Positions 7,518-17,061 of a DNA stretch of 43,494 nucleotides are shown one piece after another (within the stretch, counting starts at the first letter, position 1; every line of letters starts with the position of its first letter). The stretch comes from an uncultured bacterium (GTDB lineage: Bacteria; Verrucomicrobiota; Kiritimatiellia; RFP12; UBA1067). The stretch covers positions 1 through 43,494 of the forward strand of contig CADCCQ010000014.1 in assembly GCA_902799955.1 (NCBI GenBank), written 5' to 3'. Below the pieces are notes generated by a model, which was not told where the DNA came from, did no database searches, and saw only the letters and a program-made list of their open reading frames with translations. The position numbers were made by a program, and so were the translations under genes.

Positions 7518-8338
7518 GAGACTATCTCTCCAATATCGTAGGACGGACGCTGTGGAGCGGTATGCTATTGGTAGGGTTCCCGGTTGCCATCGCATGGTTG
7601 CTACAAAGGATTAGCCCCAGACTTTGGTCAATAGGCGTCCTTAGGGGGAAATTTGGCAATCGCCGTGGAGGAACTTTTTTGTATGCCACGGCCATTGGCG
7701 TTGCCTGTCACGAGTTGGGTCATGCGGTAGGAACATGGATAACCGGCAACAGGGTGGTTGAATTTGTGCCGTTCCGGCCTGACAGTGAAGAGCATCCTGA
7801 CTATCTTGGATGGGTGCGGCATACGCTCGGCGGTGGTGTATGGGGAAAGATTTCACAGATGATTATCTGCACTGGGCCGATATGGTTCGGAAGTATTGTC
7901 ATACTGTTGCTGACGCGCTTTCTTGTCGGACAGGAGATGAACATCTCGTATTACGACTATTTCACGAATGGGGAATTACCAGGATTGTTCGCATATCTTG
8001 TTGCATGTTTACGGTGCGCGATCTTGCTTTGTTGCGATCTTGCTGGAGGAGCGTTGTTTTCGGGCTGGAAGATGTTCCTGTGGGCTTATCTCGTTTTTTG
8101 CATTGCGCCGCATCTCAGAATGAGTGGCCCAGACTTGGATTACTCCAAGTCAGGCTTTGCGTTGGTGTTTGTAATTACGTTGGCATTTTTGCTTTTGCCG
8201 ATTTCCGGAAGATGGATTGCAGTTGGTGTGGCGTTGCTTCTTCCAAAGTTTTTTATTGTCCACGTGTTGATGATCTTGGCGGTATTTATCAACACAGGAT
8301 TCCTGTTTCTTGAAAAATTCATTGGGAGGATGCCATGA
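7514..8338 (+). CDS. multispanning membrane zinc metalloprotease (M50-like)
   Basis: The 274-residue protein has about six or seven hydrophobic spans and the zinc-protease motif HELGH (66-70) within a span (IGVACHELGHAVGTWITG), as in intramembrane site-2-type proteases. The usual M50 NxxPxxxxDG motif is absent; a later HLRMSGPDLD may supply the third zinc ligand. It would cut membrane proteins within or near the bilayer. It starts with GTG overlapping the previous stop and ends overlapping the ATG of the lipoprotein gene. It thus sits between two proteins that share a domain, which could be its substrates or regulators. The zinc motif is seen directly; substrate and family assignment are inference. 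Confidence 0.7.
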   Translation: MRDYLSNIVGRTLWSGMLLVGFPVAIAWLLQRISPRLWSIGVLRGKFGNRRGGTFLYATAIGVACHELGHAVGTWITGNRVVEFVPFRPDSEEHPDYLGWVRHTLGGGVWGKISQMIICTGPIWFGSIVILLLTRFLVGQEMNISYYDYFTNGELPGLFAYLVACLRCAILLCCDLAGGALFSGWKMFLWAYLVFCIAPHLRMSGPDLDYSKSGFALVFVITLAFLLLPISGRWIAVGVALLLPKFFIVHVLMILAVFINTGFLFLEKFIGRMP

Positions 8339-8871
8339 ACTCGCCTACAATTATTCTGACGGCCGGCCTTGGGTCTGTTTGCATCATTGGATGCACAAGC
8401 ATTTCGGGGTCTCCTGTTTCGCGTCCGGTACCGGAGGCGGTGACAGTACTCAGGACGCCGTCACCGCAAAAACCTAAGCCGAGACAGTGGAACAAGGCGC
8501 AGTTGAGTATACTGCGGACATTCGCGTTACAGGAATCGCCTGAATTGTGGCAGACAGTCCAGACGCTACGGGCTGAACGGGAGTCGCGCACTGCCGGGCT
8601 GAAGAAATTGCGCGAGGAATTGGTTGATTTTGGGCGCAATCCAGATACAGATCCCGATTATGTGGCCCTGAAGGAGGCAAACGACGGACTGTTGGATTCG
8701 CTCAATGCAATATTTGCGAAGTTGGAGGATGCCTATATCGCATACAAGAAGTTTGAGGCAACACCGGGCCAGAGGGAATACGGAGACTTCATGCGTAAGA
8801 CGTTGACGGAAGGCCTGCAAGAAGCTACCGAAGCAGAAAAACGTTATCTTCAGATGAGTCGTACCAAATAG
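8335..8871 (+). CDS. lipoprotein with coiled-coil domain shared with the 6891 gene
   Basis: The 178-residue protein begins with a lipoprotein signal: a hydrophobic stretch ending in the lipobox IIGC (Cys at about residue 20), then a Pro/Ser-rich linker. The C-terminal 120 residues are helical and related to the C-terminal domain of the protein encoded at 6891-7517 (KLEDAYIAYKKFEATP motif). It should be anchored by lipid to the periplasmic face of the inner or outer membrane. GGGAGGA precedes the ATG, which overlaps the protease stop codon. Pairing of a span-anchored and a lipid-anchored copy around a protease suggests a membrane complex. Confidence 0.75.
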   Translation: MNSPTIILTAGLGSVCIIGCTSISGSPVSRPVPEAVTVLRTPSPQKPKPRQWNKAQLSILRTFALQESPELWQTVQTLRAERESRTAGLKKLREELVDFGRNPDTDPDYVALKEANDGLLDSLNAIFAKLEDAYIAYKKFEATPGQREYGDFMRKTLTEGLQEATEAEKRYLQMSRTK

Positions 8872-9007
8872 AAGCATGGTTTCGTCTCATTCCATATTCA
8901 TCCATTGTTTTGCATGTGAATGTTACCGACATCAAATTGAACTACTATCTCGCGCAGGCACTTCATGGTACTTGCCTACAACGGTGCAAAGAAGAAGGAG
9001 ACAAAAG

Positions 9008-9445
9008 ATGCTAGACCTGAATGAAGAGACTCGCCTTGATTGGGCGTGCGCCCAGAAGTTCAACAAGATCATCTGGGGCAAATGGCCGCATTCAATACTG
9101 AAACTGTACGAATTGCTTGAAGAGAAGGGATATGTCGTTCGACACAATGCGCCGATGGCTGGATTCCAGAACACGGTCAAGAAGACGCTTCTCGATCTTT
9201 ATGTTGCGGAGGACGAGACGGTCGAAACGTTGTACAGTCCGATTGGACGCCCGCACGACAGGGGATCCGCCGAGAAGATGCTCGCCGACTTCCGTCTGGC
9301 GCAACGTTCACGGCTTGTCTGCACGACGTACCTTAGCGAGTCGAATGGTGGCGCGGTCGGATTTGCCCTCTTCCGCGAACTTGGCACGCAAAACTGCCTG
9401 GTGTACGTGATGCATCAATGCGCGAAGGAATCGCAGAAGGCTTGA
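9008..9445 (+). CDS. hypothetical protein, last gene of the accessory block
   Basis: Start chosen at the ATG at 9008 because AAGGAG lies nine bases upstream. A longer version from 8876 has no such site and would add a Cys-rich, unlikely N-terminus. The 145-residue protein has no signal peptide or membrane span and no recognised domain. It reads as a helical N-terminal half with IIWGKWPHSILKLYELLEEKGY and a C-terminal alpha/beta half. A 130-bp gap separates it from the lipoprotein, so it may be a separate unit. No function is proposed. Confidence 0.6.
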   Translation: MLDLNEETRLDWACAQKFNKIIWGKWPHSILKLYELLEEKGYVVRHNAPMAGFQNTVKKTLLDLYVAEDETVETLYSPIGRPHDRGSAEKMLADFRLAQRSRLVCTTYLSESNGGAVGFALFRELGTQNCLVYVMHQCAKESQKA

Positions 9446-9640
9446 GACAGGAGCCTTACGGAAAGGCATGGAAGCGGTGAGGCATGTCGGATACCGCTTC
9501 AGATGCATTTTGACGCTGTAGGGCGTGCTGTTTTCATATTCACTTTTTGGTTTTTCCGCCATTGAGAATTTTCCGCATATAATTCTCATACATTATTTCA
9601 GGGGCCTTTTCGAAGAGTATGCCCATTCCATCACGATTCT
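9446..9640. other. intergenic stretch after the accessory block
   Basis: No gene is seen. Two inverted repeats are present: AAGCGGT/ACCGCTT (9472-9478 and 9493-9499), and GAGAATT/AATTCTC a little before 9590. Neither is followed by a clear T run, so a terminator is possible but not shown. Confidence 0.35.
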
Positions 9641-9690
9641 ACATTTTCTCCACTTCTTCACGGCCAATATGCCGCTGCTTGTTGTGTAAT
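9641..9690 (+). repeat. degenerate partial copy of the promoter repeat
   Basis: The sequence ACATTTTCTCCACTTCTTCA, followed by CGGCCAA and TTGTTGTGTAAT, resembles the stretch at about 38507-38555 upstream of lpxK and the last 40 bases of the 75-bp units that follow. It ends exactly where the first full unit begins, so it looks like a decayed earlier unit. Confidence 0.5.
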
Positions 9691-9990
9691 ACCCGTATGT
9701 GTACATACTGACGAAGAGGAATGATTCACGGAAGTAGTGACAATACGGTTTTGTTGAGACAAGATACCCGTATGTGTACATCCTGACGAAGATGAAAGAT
9801 ACACGGAGGCATAGACAGCCAACTTTTGTTGTGGTGAACTACCCGTAAGTGTACATACTGACGAAGAGGAATGATTCACGGAAGTAGTGACAACAATGTT
9901 TTGTTGAGACAAGATACCTGTATGTGCACATCCTGACGAAGATGAAAGATACACGGAGGCATAGACAGCCAACTTTTGTTGTGGTATAAT
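9691..9990 (+). repeat. four tandem 75-bp promoter-bearing units
   Basis: Units start at 9691, 9766, 9841 and 9916, each exactly 75 bp and beginning ACCCGTATGTG or a close variant. Units 1 and 3 match each other, as do 2 and 4, so the array is a duplicated 150-bp pair. Each unit has a minus-35-like hexamer (GTGACA in units 1 and 3, TAGACA in 2 and 4), then 17 bases ending in TTTTGTTG plus a triplet, then a minus-10 position: CAAGAT, TGAACT, CAAGAT and TATAAT. Only the last unit has a consensus minus-10, and it drives the gene at 9998. Confidence 0.85.
9962..9990 (+). promoter_or_regulatory. promoter of the AICAR formyltransferase gene
   Basis: TAGACA (9962-9967), a 17-base spacer ending in TGG, and TATAAT (9985-9990). 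The ATG follows after only seven bases, so the start of transcription should coincide with the start codon and the mRNA would be leaderless. No ribosome binding site fits in the gap. Confidence 0.8.
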
Positions 9991-9997
9991 ATTCGGC

Positions 9998-11296
<1,299 letters not shown>

Positions 11297-11322
11297 CACA
11301 ACCACAAAGGAGGCTAGAGACA

Positions 11323-11838
11323 ATGCCGGGACTCAAGAACATGAATCCGATGGGTGACATAACGTTCGGGAAGGCGTGGGAGGACGGAGGGCCCCTGATG
11401 TGGGTCCTGGCGTTCTTCTCGATCATGGCCCTGACGGTGATGCTGTACCTGTGGCTGACGCAGCGCAAGAGCTCGTTCGTGGAACGCAACATAAAGCGCA
11501 TCATATCCGCCAAGGACCCGGAGGCGGAGGGCGCCCGGATCGCGGAGAGGGTGTACGCGGCTGTCGACTGGCTCTCCGACATCGCGGCGATCGCGCCTCT
11601 CGTTGGGCTTCTCGGCACGGTGCTGGGCATGTTCCAGGCGTTCGGCGGGATCGCCACCGACGTCGCGGCTGGCGCGAAGCCGGTCGTGCTGGCTCAGGGC
11701 GTCTCGCAGGCCATCGTCACGACGATCTTCGGGCTTGTGATCGCGATACCGTCGCTGCTGATGCACGCGATATTCCGCCGCCGCGCCGCGCGCCTCGTGG
11801 CCGCACTAGAGGAGAAGGCCGATGAAGTTCTCGGCTAA
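11323..11838 (+). CDS. ExbB/TolQ/MotA-type proton channel protein
   Basis: The 171-residue protein has an N-terminal span (MWVLAFFSIMALTVMLYLWL) and two C-terminal spans containing the family core APLVGLLGTVLGMFQAF and VTTIFGLVIAIPSLLMHAIF. The cytosolic loop is short compared with E. coli ExbB. With ExbD it forms an inner-membrane proton channel that powers a periplasmic partner. AAAGGAGG is well placed upstream of ATG 11323. The gene ends 17 bp inside the ExbD gene, so the two are coupled. Confidence 0.88.
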   Translation: MPGLKNMNPMGDITFGKAWEDGGPLMWVLAFFSIMALTVMLYLWLTQRKSSFVERNIKRIISAKDPEAEGARIAERVYAAVDWLSDIAAIAPLVGLLGTVLGMFQAFGGIATDVAAGAKPVVLAQGVSQAIVTTIFGLVIAIPSLLMHAIFRRRAARLVAALEEKADEVLG

Positions 11839-12265
11839 CAGGGCGTCGAAGCCGGCCGCGCTCACGCTGACGTCGATGCTCGACGTCATCTTCCTTCTGC
11901 TGTGCTTCTTCGTGACGGCGAGCGTCTATTCGCAGTGGGAGAGCGAGATAACGATCCAGCTGCCGTCCGCCAGGACGTCCGACGAGCCCGACCGGCTCCC
12001 GGGCGAGATAATCGCAAACGTCGCCAAGGACGGCAAGGTGAGGGTGAACGGCAGGGACCTTTCGCTCGAGGACCTCGGCGCGCGCCTCGCCAGGATCGCC
12101 AAGTTCTACCCGGGCCAGGCCGTGATAATCAGGGCCGACAAGGACACGAAGTACGACTCGCTGGTGAGGGTGATAGACACCTGCCGCGCGGCGGGCGTAT
12201 GGAACTTCTCGCTCGCCACGTCCAACGAAGACAGGGAAGACGTGAAGGGGAAGGCCGCGAAATGA
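11822..12265 (+). CDS. ExbD/TolR-type proton channel protein
   Basis: The 147-residue protein has a short cytosolic N-terminus, one span (LTSMLDVIFLLLCFFVTASV) containing the family's conserved Asp (D21) that carries protons, and a periplasmic domain. AGAGGAG precedes the ATG. It overlaps the ExbB gene by 17 bp and the TPR gene by 4 bp (ATGA). It should work with the ExbB protein to energise the VWA/TonB-like protein encoded downstream. Confidence 0.88.
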   Translation: MKFSANRASKPAALTLTSMLDVIFLLLCFFVTASVYSQWESEITIQLPSARTSDEPDRLPGEIIANVAKDGKVRVNGRDLSLEDLGARLARIAKFYPGQAVIIRADKDTKYDSLVRVIDTCRAAGVWNFSLATSNEDREDVKGKAAK

Positions 12266-14202
12266 CGTCTGCTCTTCTGGCAGCTGCGCTGGCGGTTCTG
12301 CCGTCCGACAGGATGGCGATGGCCGACCGCATGTTCAACCGGGGCGACTGGAAGGGCGCAAAGGCCGAGTACGCCTCGCTCCAGGGCGAGAAGGGCATCG
12401 AGGCGGACGAGCTCCTGTACCGCCTCGCGGAGTGCGAGCGCCTCGCCGGGAACTCCGCTGCCGCGAGGGCCGCGTACAAGAAGCTGCTGGACGCCCATCC
12501 CCTTTCGCGCCATGTCGGCAGGGCGAGGCTGATGATGGCGCTCTCCGCGCCGGACGACGCCACGAAGAAGTCCGAGCTGCGCCTCCTCGACAGCGACAGG
12601 GTGAAGGCGTCCGTCCGCGCGTCGGCGCTTTACCACTACGCCCAGCTCGCAAGCGACAGGGACGCGTTCGCGAAGTGCGTCGAGGTCGAGCCCGACGGCC
12701 CGTACGCTCTCTACGCGAAGTTCCATGGCGCCGCGCTCGGGGCGGAGGACAAGGACCCCGCCGTCCGCCGCAAGGCGATCGACGCGCTGCTGGACATCTC
12801 AAAGTCCAAGAAGGACGAGGCCCTCGCAAGGGAGGCGCTGTACCTTGCCGCGTCGCGCTGCTACGCGGCGAAGAAGTACGACGAGGCGTCCGCGCTCTTC
12901 CGCCGCTACTTGAAGAGGCATCCCGGCGACAAGCGCTGCGGCGTGGCCAGGACCATGGCGGCGTGGAGCGACTACCTCGCAGGGAAGTACGCCGACGCGG
13001 CGGGGCTCTGCGGGGACGGCGGCACGGACGACACGGCGTACCTCCTCGCCGCCTGCGCGTACGCCTCCGGCGACAGGGCGAAGGCCAAGGCGCTTATCGA
13101 GCGCTATCTCGCGGACTACCCCAACGGCAGGTACCGCAAGTCGGTCGAGCTGCCGCTGGCGAGGATGGAGTTCGAGGCCGCCGACAAGGCCGGGAACACG
13201 GCCGGCATAGTCGAGGCCGCCAGGCGCACGGTCTCGCTTTCCGGCGCCTCGCAGGACAGGCTTCGCCTCGCGTGGGCGTACGAGAAGGCCGGCGACGACA
13301 AGGAGGCCCTGAAGACATATCTCGCCGTCGCGAGGGAGAACCCAGGCACCGACGACGCTGCCGAGGCCCTGTACCGCAAGGCGATGATGGACATCCGCGC
13401 CGGGCGCTGGTCGCCGGCGGAGCTCGCCCTGAAGGAGGCCCTGGAGACCGGGCGCAACGAGCGCCGCCGTCCGCTGGCGCTCTACTGGCGCGGCATAGCG
13501 TCCGTCAGGCTCGGCTACGGGGCGGCGGGCGAGAAGTGCCTGCGTGAGGCGCTGAAGCTCGGCCTGCCGCTGAACGAAACGAGGGAGGCGAAGCTGCACA
13601 TCGCGGACGCCGACTACGGCGCGGGGCGCCTCGAGGTGGCCAAGGCCGCGTACGCCGCGCTCGTGAGGGAGGGCGCGTGCGAGCGAATGGGCGCGAAGAA
13701 GATGCACGCCGTCGGGCGCTTCCTCCTGGAGGGCCAGGACGGTACGAAGTCCCTCCCCGCCGAGGCGAAGCTCTGCGCGGAGGCCCTTGCGAAGGCAGGC
13801 AAGTCGCCTGAGTGGCGCCAGGCCGCGTTCACCCTGCTCGGCGAGGCCGAGGAGGCGATGGGCGAGATGACCGCCGCCGCCGGGTCGTACAGGCAGGCCC
13901 TCGCCGAGGGCGTGAGGACCGACGACGCGCGCAGCGCCTCGCTGAGGCTCGGCATACTCGAGTCCAAGGCAGGCGAGCACAAGATCGCGGAGAAGACGCT
14001 GAAGGAGGCCGTCGCGCTGAATGCGTCCGACGACGCCATGCGCGCCGAGGCGTACCTCTGGCTCGCCAGGAACGCGGAGGCGGCGGGGCTGGCGCGCGAG
14101 GCGTGCTCGTACGCGACCGTGGTCGTCACCCTGTTCCAGGCGCCCGCGCTCGTCGACGAGGCGAAGAAGATACTCGCCGCACATCCAGAGGAGAATGAAT
14201 GA
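12262..14202 (+). CDS. periplasmic TPR-repeat protein
   Basis: Start chosen at ATG 12262, which overlaps the ExbD stop (ATGA) and gives a short signal-like N-terminus (MTSALLAAALAVLPS). The 646-residue protein is composed almost wholly of tetratricopeptide-type helical pairs, for example ADRMFNRGDWKGAKAEYASL, YDEASALFRRYLKRHPGD and AEALYRKAMMDIRAGRW. TPR solenoids bind other proteins. Placement between ExbBD and the VWA protein suggests a periplasmic or outer-membrane scaffold for the same machine, comparable in position to the TPR proteins of Tol-Pal loci. Codon use is strongly GC-rich, like its neighbours. Confidence 0.82.
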   Translation: MTSALLAAALAVLPSDRMAMADRMFNRGDWKGAKAEYASLQGEKGIEADELLYRLAECERLAGNSAAARAAYKKLLDAHPLSRHVGRARLMMALSAPDDATKKSELRLLDSDRVKASVRASALYHYAQLASDRDAFAKCVEVEPDGPYALYAKFHGAALGAEDKDPAVRRKAIDALLDISKSKKDEALAREALYLAASRCYAAKKYDEASALFRRYLKRHPGDKRCGVARTMAAWSDYLAGKYADAAGLCGDGGTDDTAYLLAACAYASGDRAKAKALIERYLADYPNGRYRKSVELPLARMEFEAADKAGNTAGIVEAARRTVSLSGASQDRLRLAWAYEKAGDDKEALKTYLAVARENPGTDDAAEALYRKAMMDIRAGRWSPAELALKEALETGRNERRRPLALYWRGIASVRLGYGAAGEKCLREALKLGLPLNETREAKLHIADADYGAGRLEVAKAAYAALVREGACERMGAKKMHAVGRFLLEGQDGTKSLPAEAKLCAEALAKAGKSPEWRQAAFTLLGEAEEAMGEMTAAAGSYRQALAEGVRTDDARSASLRLGILESKAGEHKIAEKTLKEAVALNASDDAMRAEAYLWLARNAEAAGLAREACSYATVVVTLFQAPALVDEAKKILAAHPEENE

Positions 14203-15845
14203 CCGACGAAAGCACAGGCCGCGGGGAGTTCGTCGGGTTGGCGCTGCTTGTCTCGGTGGTGTTCCACGCGGCGCTCATGTTCTTCATGAAGCCGCAGGTC
14301 ATGACCCACGTCTCCGGCGCCGACGCGAGGACCAGGGCCCGGCCCCCCATGAGGGTCAGGGAGTCCGCGCCGCCGCCGGACACCGTGCGCCTCGAGACGG
14401 TGCCGGACGTCGTCGCGCAGCGCGAGGCCCCGCCGGTGGAGGTCGACGACCTGCTGCCCGAGACGGAGACCGTCTCCGCCGGGGCGGAGGCCTCGCCGGA
14501 CGCGCCGCCGCCGGACTTCGCCGCGGAGGTCCCGAAGGTTAAGGAGCTGACGGTCGAGAATGCCCCGCTCCTCTCCGTGCCGATCCATTCGGGCGAGAGC
14601 ACCGCGAAGTTCACATCCCCGGTCGTCGCCGACAACCCTCTCCTCTACAAGCCCACGGCCGGCTCCGCGCCGCCGCCGTCACCCGCCGTCTCGCACCTCG
14701 AGGCGCCGGACGTCCCGGCGCCGGAGATCGTTCCGGAGCCGCCGTCCTCCGTCGCCGACGTCTTCGAGCCGGGCTCCGACTTCCTGAACCCGGCCGACGC
14801 CGTGCGCAAGGTCGACGACTTCGTGCCCGTCGCGGAGGTGATGTCCGAGGTCGACGAGAAGGTCGTCGAACAGGAGAAGCTCGCCGTCAGGGACCTCCTT
14901 GACGTCAGGGAGGCGAAGGAGCTCAACAGCCTTCTCAAGGTCGTGGGGTCGTCGGCCGAGGCCGACGGATGGACGTATTTCCGCGTGCAGATCGCCCCGG
15001 ACGAGACGCTGCCGATCGTCTCCAAGGACGTCGTGATACTGATGGACGCCTCCGGCTCGATCGCCAACGACCGGCTCAGGAGCTGCCGCGAGGCGTCGAA
15101 GGAGATCCTCCGCACCTGCATGAACTCCGGCGACAGGTTCAACCTGGTCGCGTTCCGCGACAAGTTCGAGTACGCGTTCAAGTCCTGGCGCGACTGCGAC
15201 AGGGACGCGTACAGGGACGCGGAGGCGTGGATGGACCGCCTCGCCGCGCACGGGAGGACGGACGTCTTCGCGACGATAGCCTCCGTGCTGACGCTGCCGC
15301 GCGACCCGAAGCGCCCGCTCGTCGCGCTTGTCGTGACAGACGGCGACGCCAACGCCGGCGTGAGGCAGACGTCGCAGATCCTCTCGCGCTTCACGGCCCT
15401 CAACGACGGGCTCGTCTCCGTCTACATGTACGGCGTGAAGAAGTCCGCGAACCGCGAACTCATCGACGTCCTGACGCGCGGCAACCGCGGCGAGAGCTTC
15501 ATCCACGAAGGCGACAGGAAGTACGCCGGGCGCAGCATCGCCGAGCTGAGCGAGCGCTTCCGCGACCCCGTGCTGACCGACCTCCGCGTCATGTTCACGG
15601 CGTCCTCCAAGGCGGAGGCGCTGCCTGCCCGGCTCAAGAACCTGTACAGGGGCGACGTGGTGGAGATCGTCGGCCGCGCCCCGAAGGGCACCAAGGAGGT
15701 CTCGTTCTCGCTAAAGGGCCTCAACGGCGACAGGGCGTACGAGGGATTCTTCAGGGTCAACCTCGTGGAGTCCTCGTTTGACGAAGACCTGCCGAGGTCG
15801 TGGAACGTCGAGAAGAACATCGACAGGCGACTTGGCGGGAAGTGA
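14199..15845 (+). CDS. TonB-like anchor fused to a von Willebrand factor A domain
   Basis: The 548-residue protein starts with a short cytosolic tail and one span (GLALLVSVVFHAALMFFM) like that of TonB/TolA proteins, then a Pro/Glu/Val-rich region (about 40-240) of the kind that crosses the periplasm. Residues about 275-460 form a VWA domain with a metal-ion adhesion motif D283-x-S285-x-S287 (MDASGSIAN) and a later VTDGDANAG. No TonB C-terminal beta domain is visible. It overlaps the TPR gene by 4 bp. It should be driven by the ExbB/ExbD channel and bind a ligand through the VWA domain, but partner and function are unknown. Confidence 0.82.
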   Translation: MTDESTGRGEFVGLALLVSVVFHAALMFFMKPQVMTHVSGADARTRARPPMRVRESAPPPDTVRLETVPDVVAQREAPPVEVDDLLPETETVSAGAEASPDAPPPDFAAEVPKVKELTVENAPLLSVPIHSGESTAKFTSPVVADNPLLYKPTAGSAPPPSPAVSHLEAPDVPAPEIVPEPPSSVADVFEPGSDFLNPADAVRKVDDFVPVAEVMSEVDEKVVEQEKLAVRDLLDVREAKELNSLLKVVGSSAEADGWTYFRVQIAPDETLPIVSKDVVILMDASGSIANDRLRSCREASKEILRTCMNSGDRFNLVAFRDKFEYAFKSWRDCDRDAYRDAEAWMDRLAAHGRTDVFATIASVLTLPRDPKRPLVALVVTDGDANAGVRQTSQILSRFTALNDGLVSVYMYGVKKSANRELIDVLTRGNRGESFIHEGDRKYAGRSIAELSERFRDPVLTDLRVMFTASSKAEALPARLKNLYRGDVVEIVGRAPKGTKEVSFSLKGLNGDRAYEGFFRVNLVESSFDEDLPRSWNVEKNIDRRLGGK

Positions 15846-15849
15846 ACGA

Positions 15850-15925
15850 GTGTAAAGTGTAAAATGTAAAGTGTAAAGTGTAAAATGAAGAGCACGAAGT
15901 GCGAAGCGTAAAGCGAAAAGCGGAA
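15850..15925. repeat. short tandem repeat of the GTGTAAA type
   Basis: GTGTAAAGTGTAAAATGTAA and continuing variants form a run of 7-9-base units (15850-15887), followed by a degenerate tail of GCGTAAAGCGAAAAGCGG type. A similar run lies at 30747-30793. It ends at the ribosome binding site of the next gene. Confidence 0.75.
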
Positions 15926-15935
15926 AGGAGTTTTC

Positions 15936-17036
15936 ATGGAATCCCTCAAACTGAAGGCGCAGAGTGAATGCAGGTGGGACGCCGCGTCGCTCGGAGAGAT
16001 CATGCTGAGGCTCGACCCCGGCGACGGGCGCATACACACCGCCCGCGAGTTCAGGGCCTGGGAGGGCGGCGGCGAGTACAACGTCGTGCGCGGCCTGAGG
16101 CGCTGCTTCGGAATGAGGACGACCGCCGTCACCGCGTTCGCCGACAATCCCGTGGGGAGGCTCGTCGAGGACTTCATGCTCCAGGGCGGCGTAGACACCA
16201 GCCACGTCGTCTGGCGCAAGTTCGACGGCGTCGGGCGCGAGGTCCGCAACGGCCTCAACTTCGTGGAGCGCGGCTTCGGCTGCCGCGGCGCGCGGAGCTG
16301 CGCCGACAGGGGGCTGACCGCCGTCAGCCAGCTGAAGCCCGGCGACATAGACTGGGACGCGATCTTCGGCGGCGAGGGCGTCAGGTGGTTCCACACCGGC
16401 GGGATATTCGCCGCGCTCTCCGCGACTACCGCCGAGGTCTGCATCGAGGCGCTGAAGGCGGCGAAGAGCCACGGCACCGTGACCTCCTACGACCTCAACT
16501 ACCGCGCGAGCCTCTGGAAGTCGATCGGCGGACAGGCCAGGGCGCAGGAGGTGAACCGCGAGATCGCGAAGTACGTCGACGTCATGATCGGCAACGAGGA
16601 GGACTTCACCGCCGCGCTCGGAATCGAGGTCGAGGGCGTCGACGCCAACCTCACGACGCTTCCCGTCGAGGGCTTCGCCAGGATGATCGACAGGGCGGTT
16701 TCCGAATACCCGAACTTCAAGGTCGTCGCGACCACCCTGAGAAGCGTGAAGTCGGCGACGGTGAACGACTGGAGCGCGCTCTGCTGGTACAGGGGGGAGC
16801 TCCACCAGTCCGTGAGCCGCCCCGGGCTCGAGATATACGACCGCGTCGGCGGCGGGGACTCGTTCGCGTCCGGCCTCATCTACGGCCTCATGACGTTCGA
16901 CGACGCGGAGAAGGCCGTGAACTACGGCGCGGCGCACGGCGCGTTCGCGATGACGACGCCGGGCGACACCTCGATGGCCACGAAGGCGGACATCGAGAAG
17001 ATGGTCGGCGGGGGCGGCGCCCGCGTGGACAGATAG
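15936..17036 (+). CDS. PfkB-family sugar kinase (2-keto-3-deoxygluconate kinase-like)
   Basis: The 366-residue cytosolic protein has the PfkB fold signatures: an N-terminal substrate region with GEIMLRLDP and the glycine motif GGGEYNV, and the C-terminal ATP/catalytic motif RVGGGDSFASGL with catalytic Asp 308. It phosphorylates a sugar or sugar acid. Length and the GEIMLRL start resemble 2-keto-3-deoxygluconate kinases, but substrate cannot be fixed from sequence. AAAGGAG precedes ATG 15936. Its place ahead of secreted glycoside hydrolases suggests use of sugars they release. Confidence 0.85.
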   Translation: MESLKLKAQSECRWDAASLGEIMLRLDPGDGRIHTAREFRAWEGGGEYNVVRGLRRCFGMRTTAVTAFADNPVGRLVEDFMLQGGVDTSHVVWRKFDGVGREVRNGLNFVERGFGCRGARSCADRGLTAVSQLKPGDIDWDAIFGGEGVRWFHTGGIFAALSATTAEVCIEALKAAKSHGTVTSYDLNYRASLWKSIGGQARAQEVNREIAKYVDVMIGNEEDFTAALGIEVEGVDANLTTLPVEGFARMIDRAVSEYPNFKVVATTLRSVKSATVNDWSALCWYRGELHQSVSRPGLEIYDRVGGGDSFASGLIYGLMTFDDAEKAVNYGAAHGAFAMTTPGDTSMATKADIEKMVGGGGARVDR

Positions 17037-17061
17037 GAACAGTCAACCAGGAGGACTGCAG

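Noticed and set aside
9691..9990. CRISPR array
   Set aside because: The repeated unit is the whole 75 bp with no unique spacers between constant repeats, and no cas genes are near.
12799..14184. Minus-strand open frame opposite the TPR gene
   Set aside because: The plus-strand frame has clear TPR repeats and overlapping operon neighbours; the antisense frame has low-complexity composition only.
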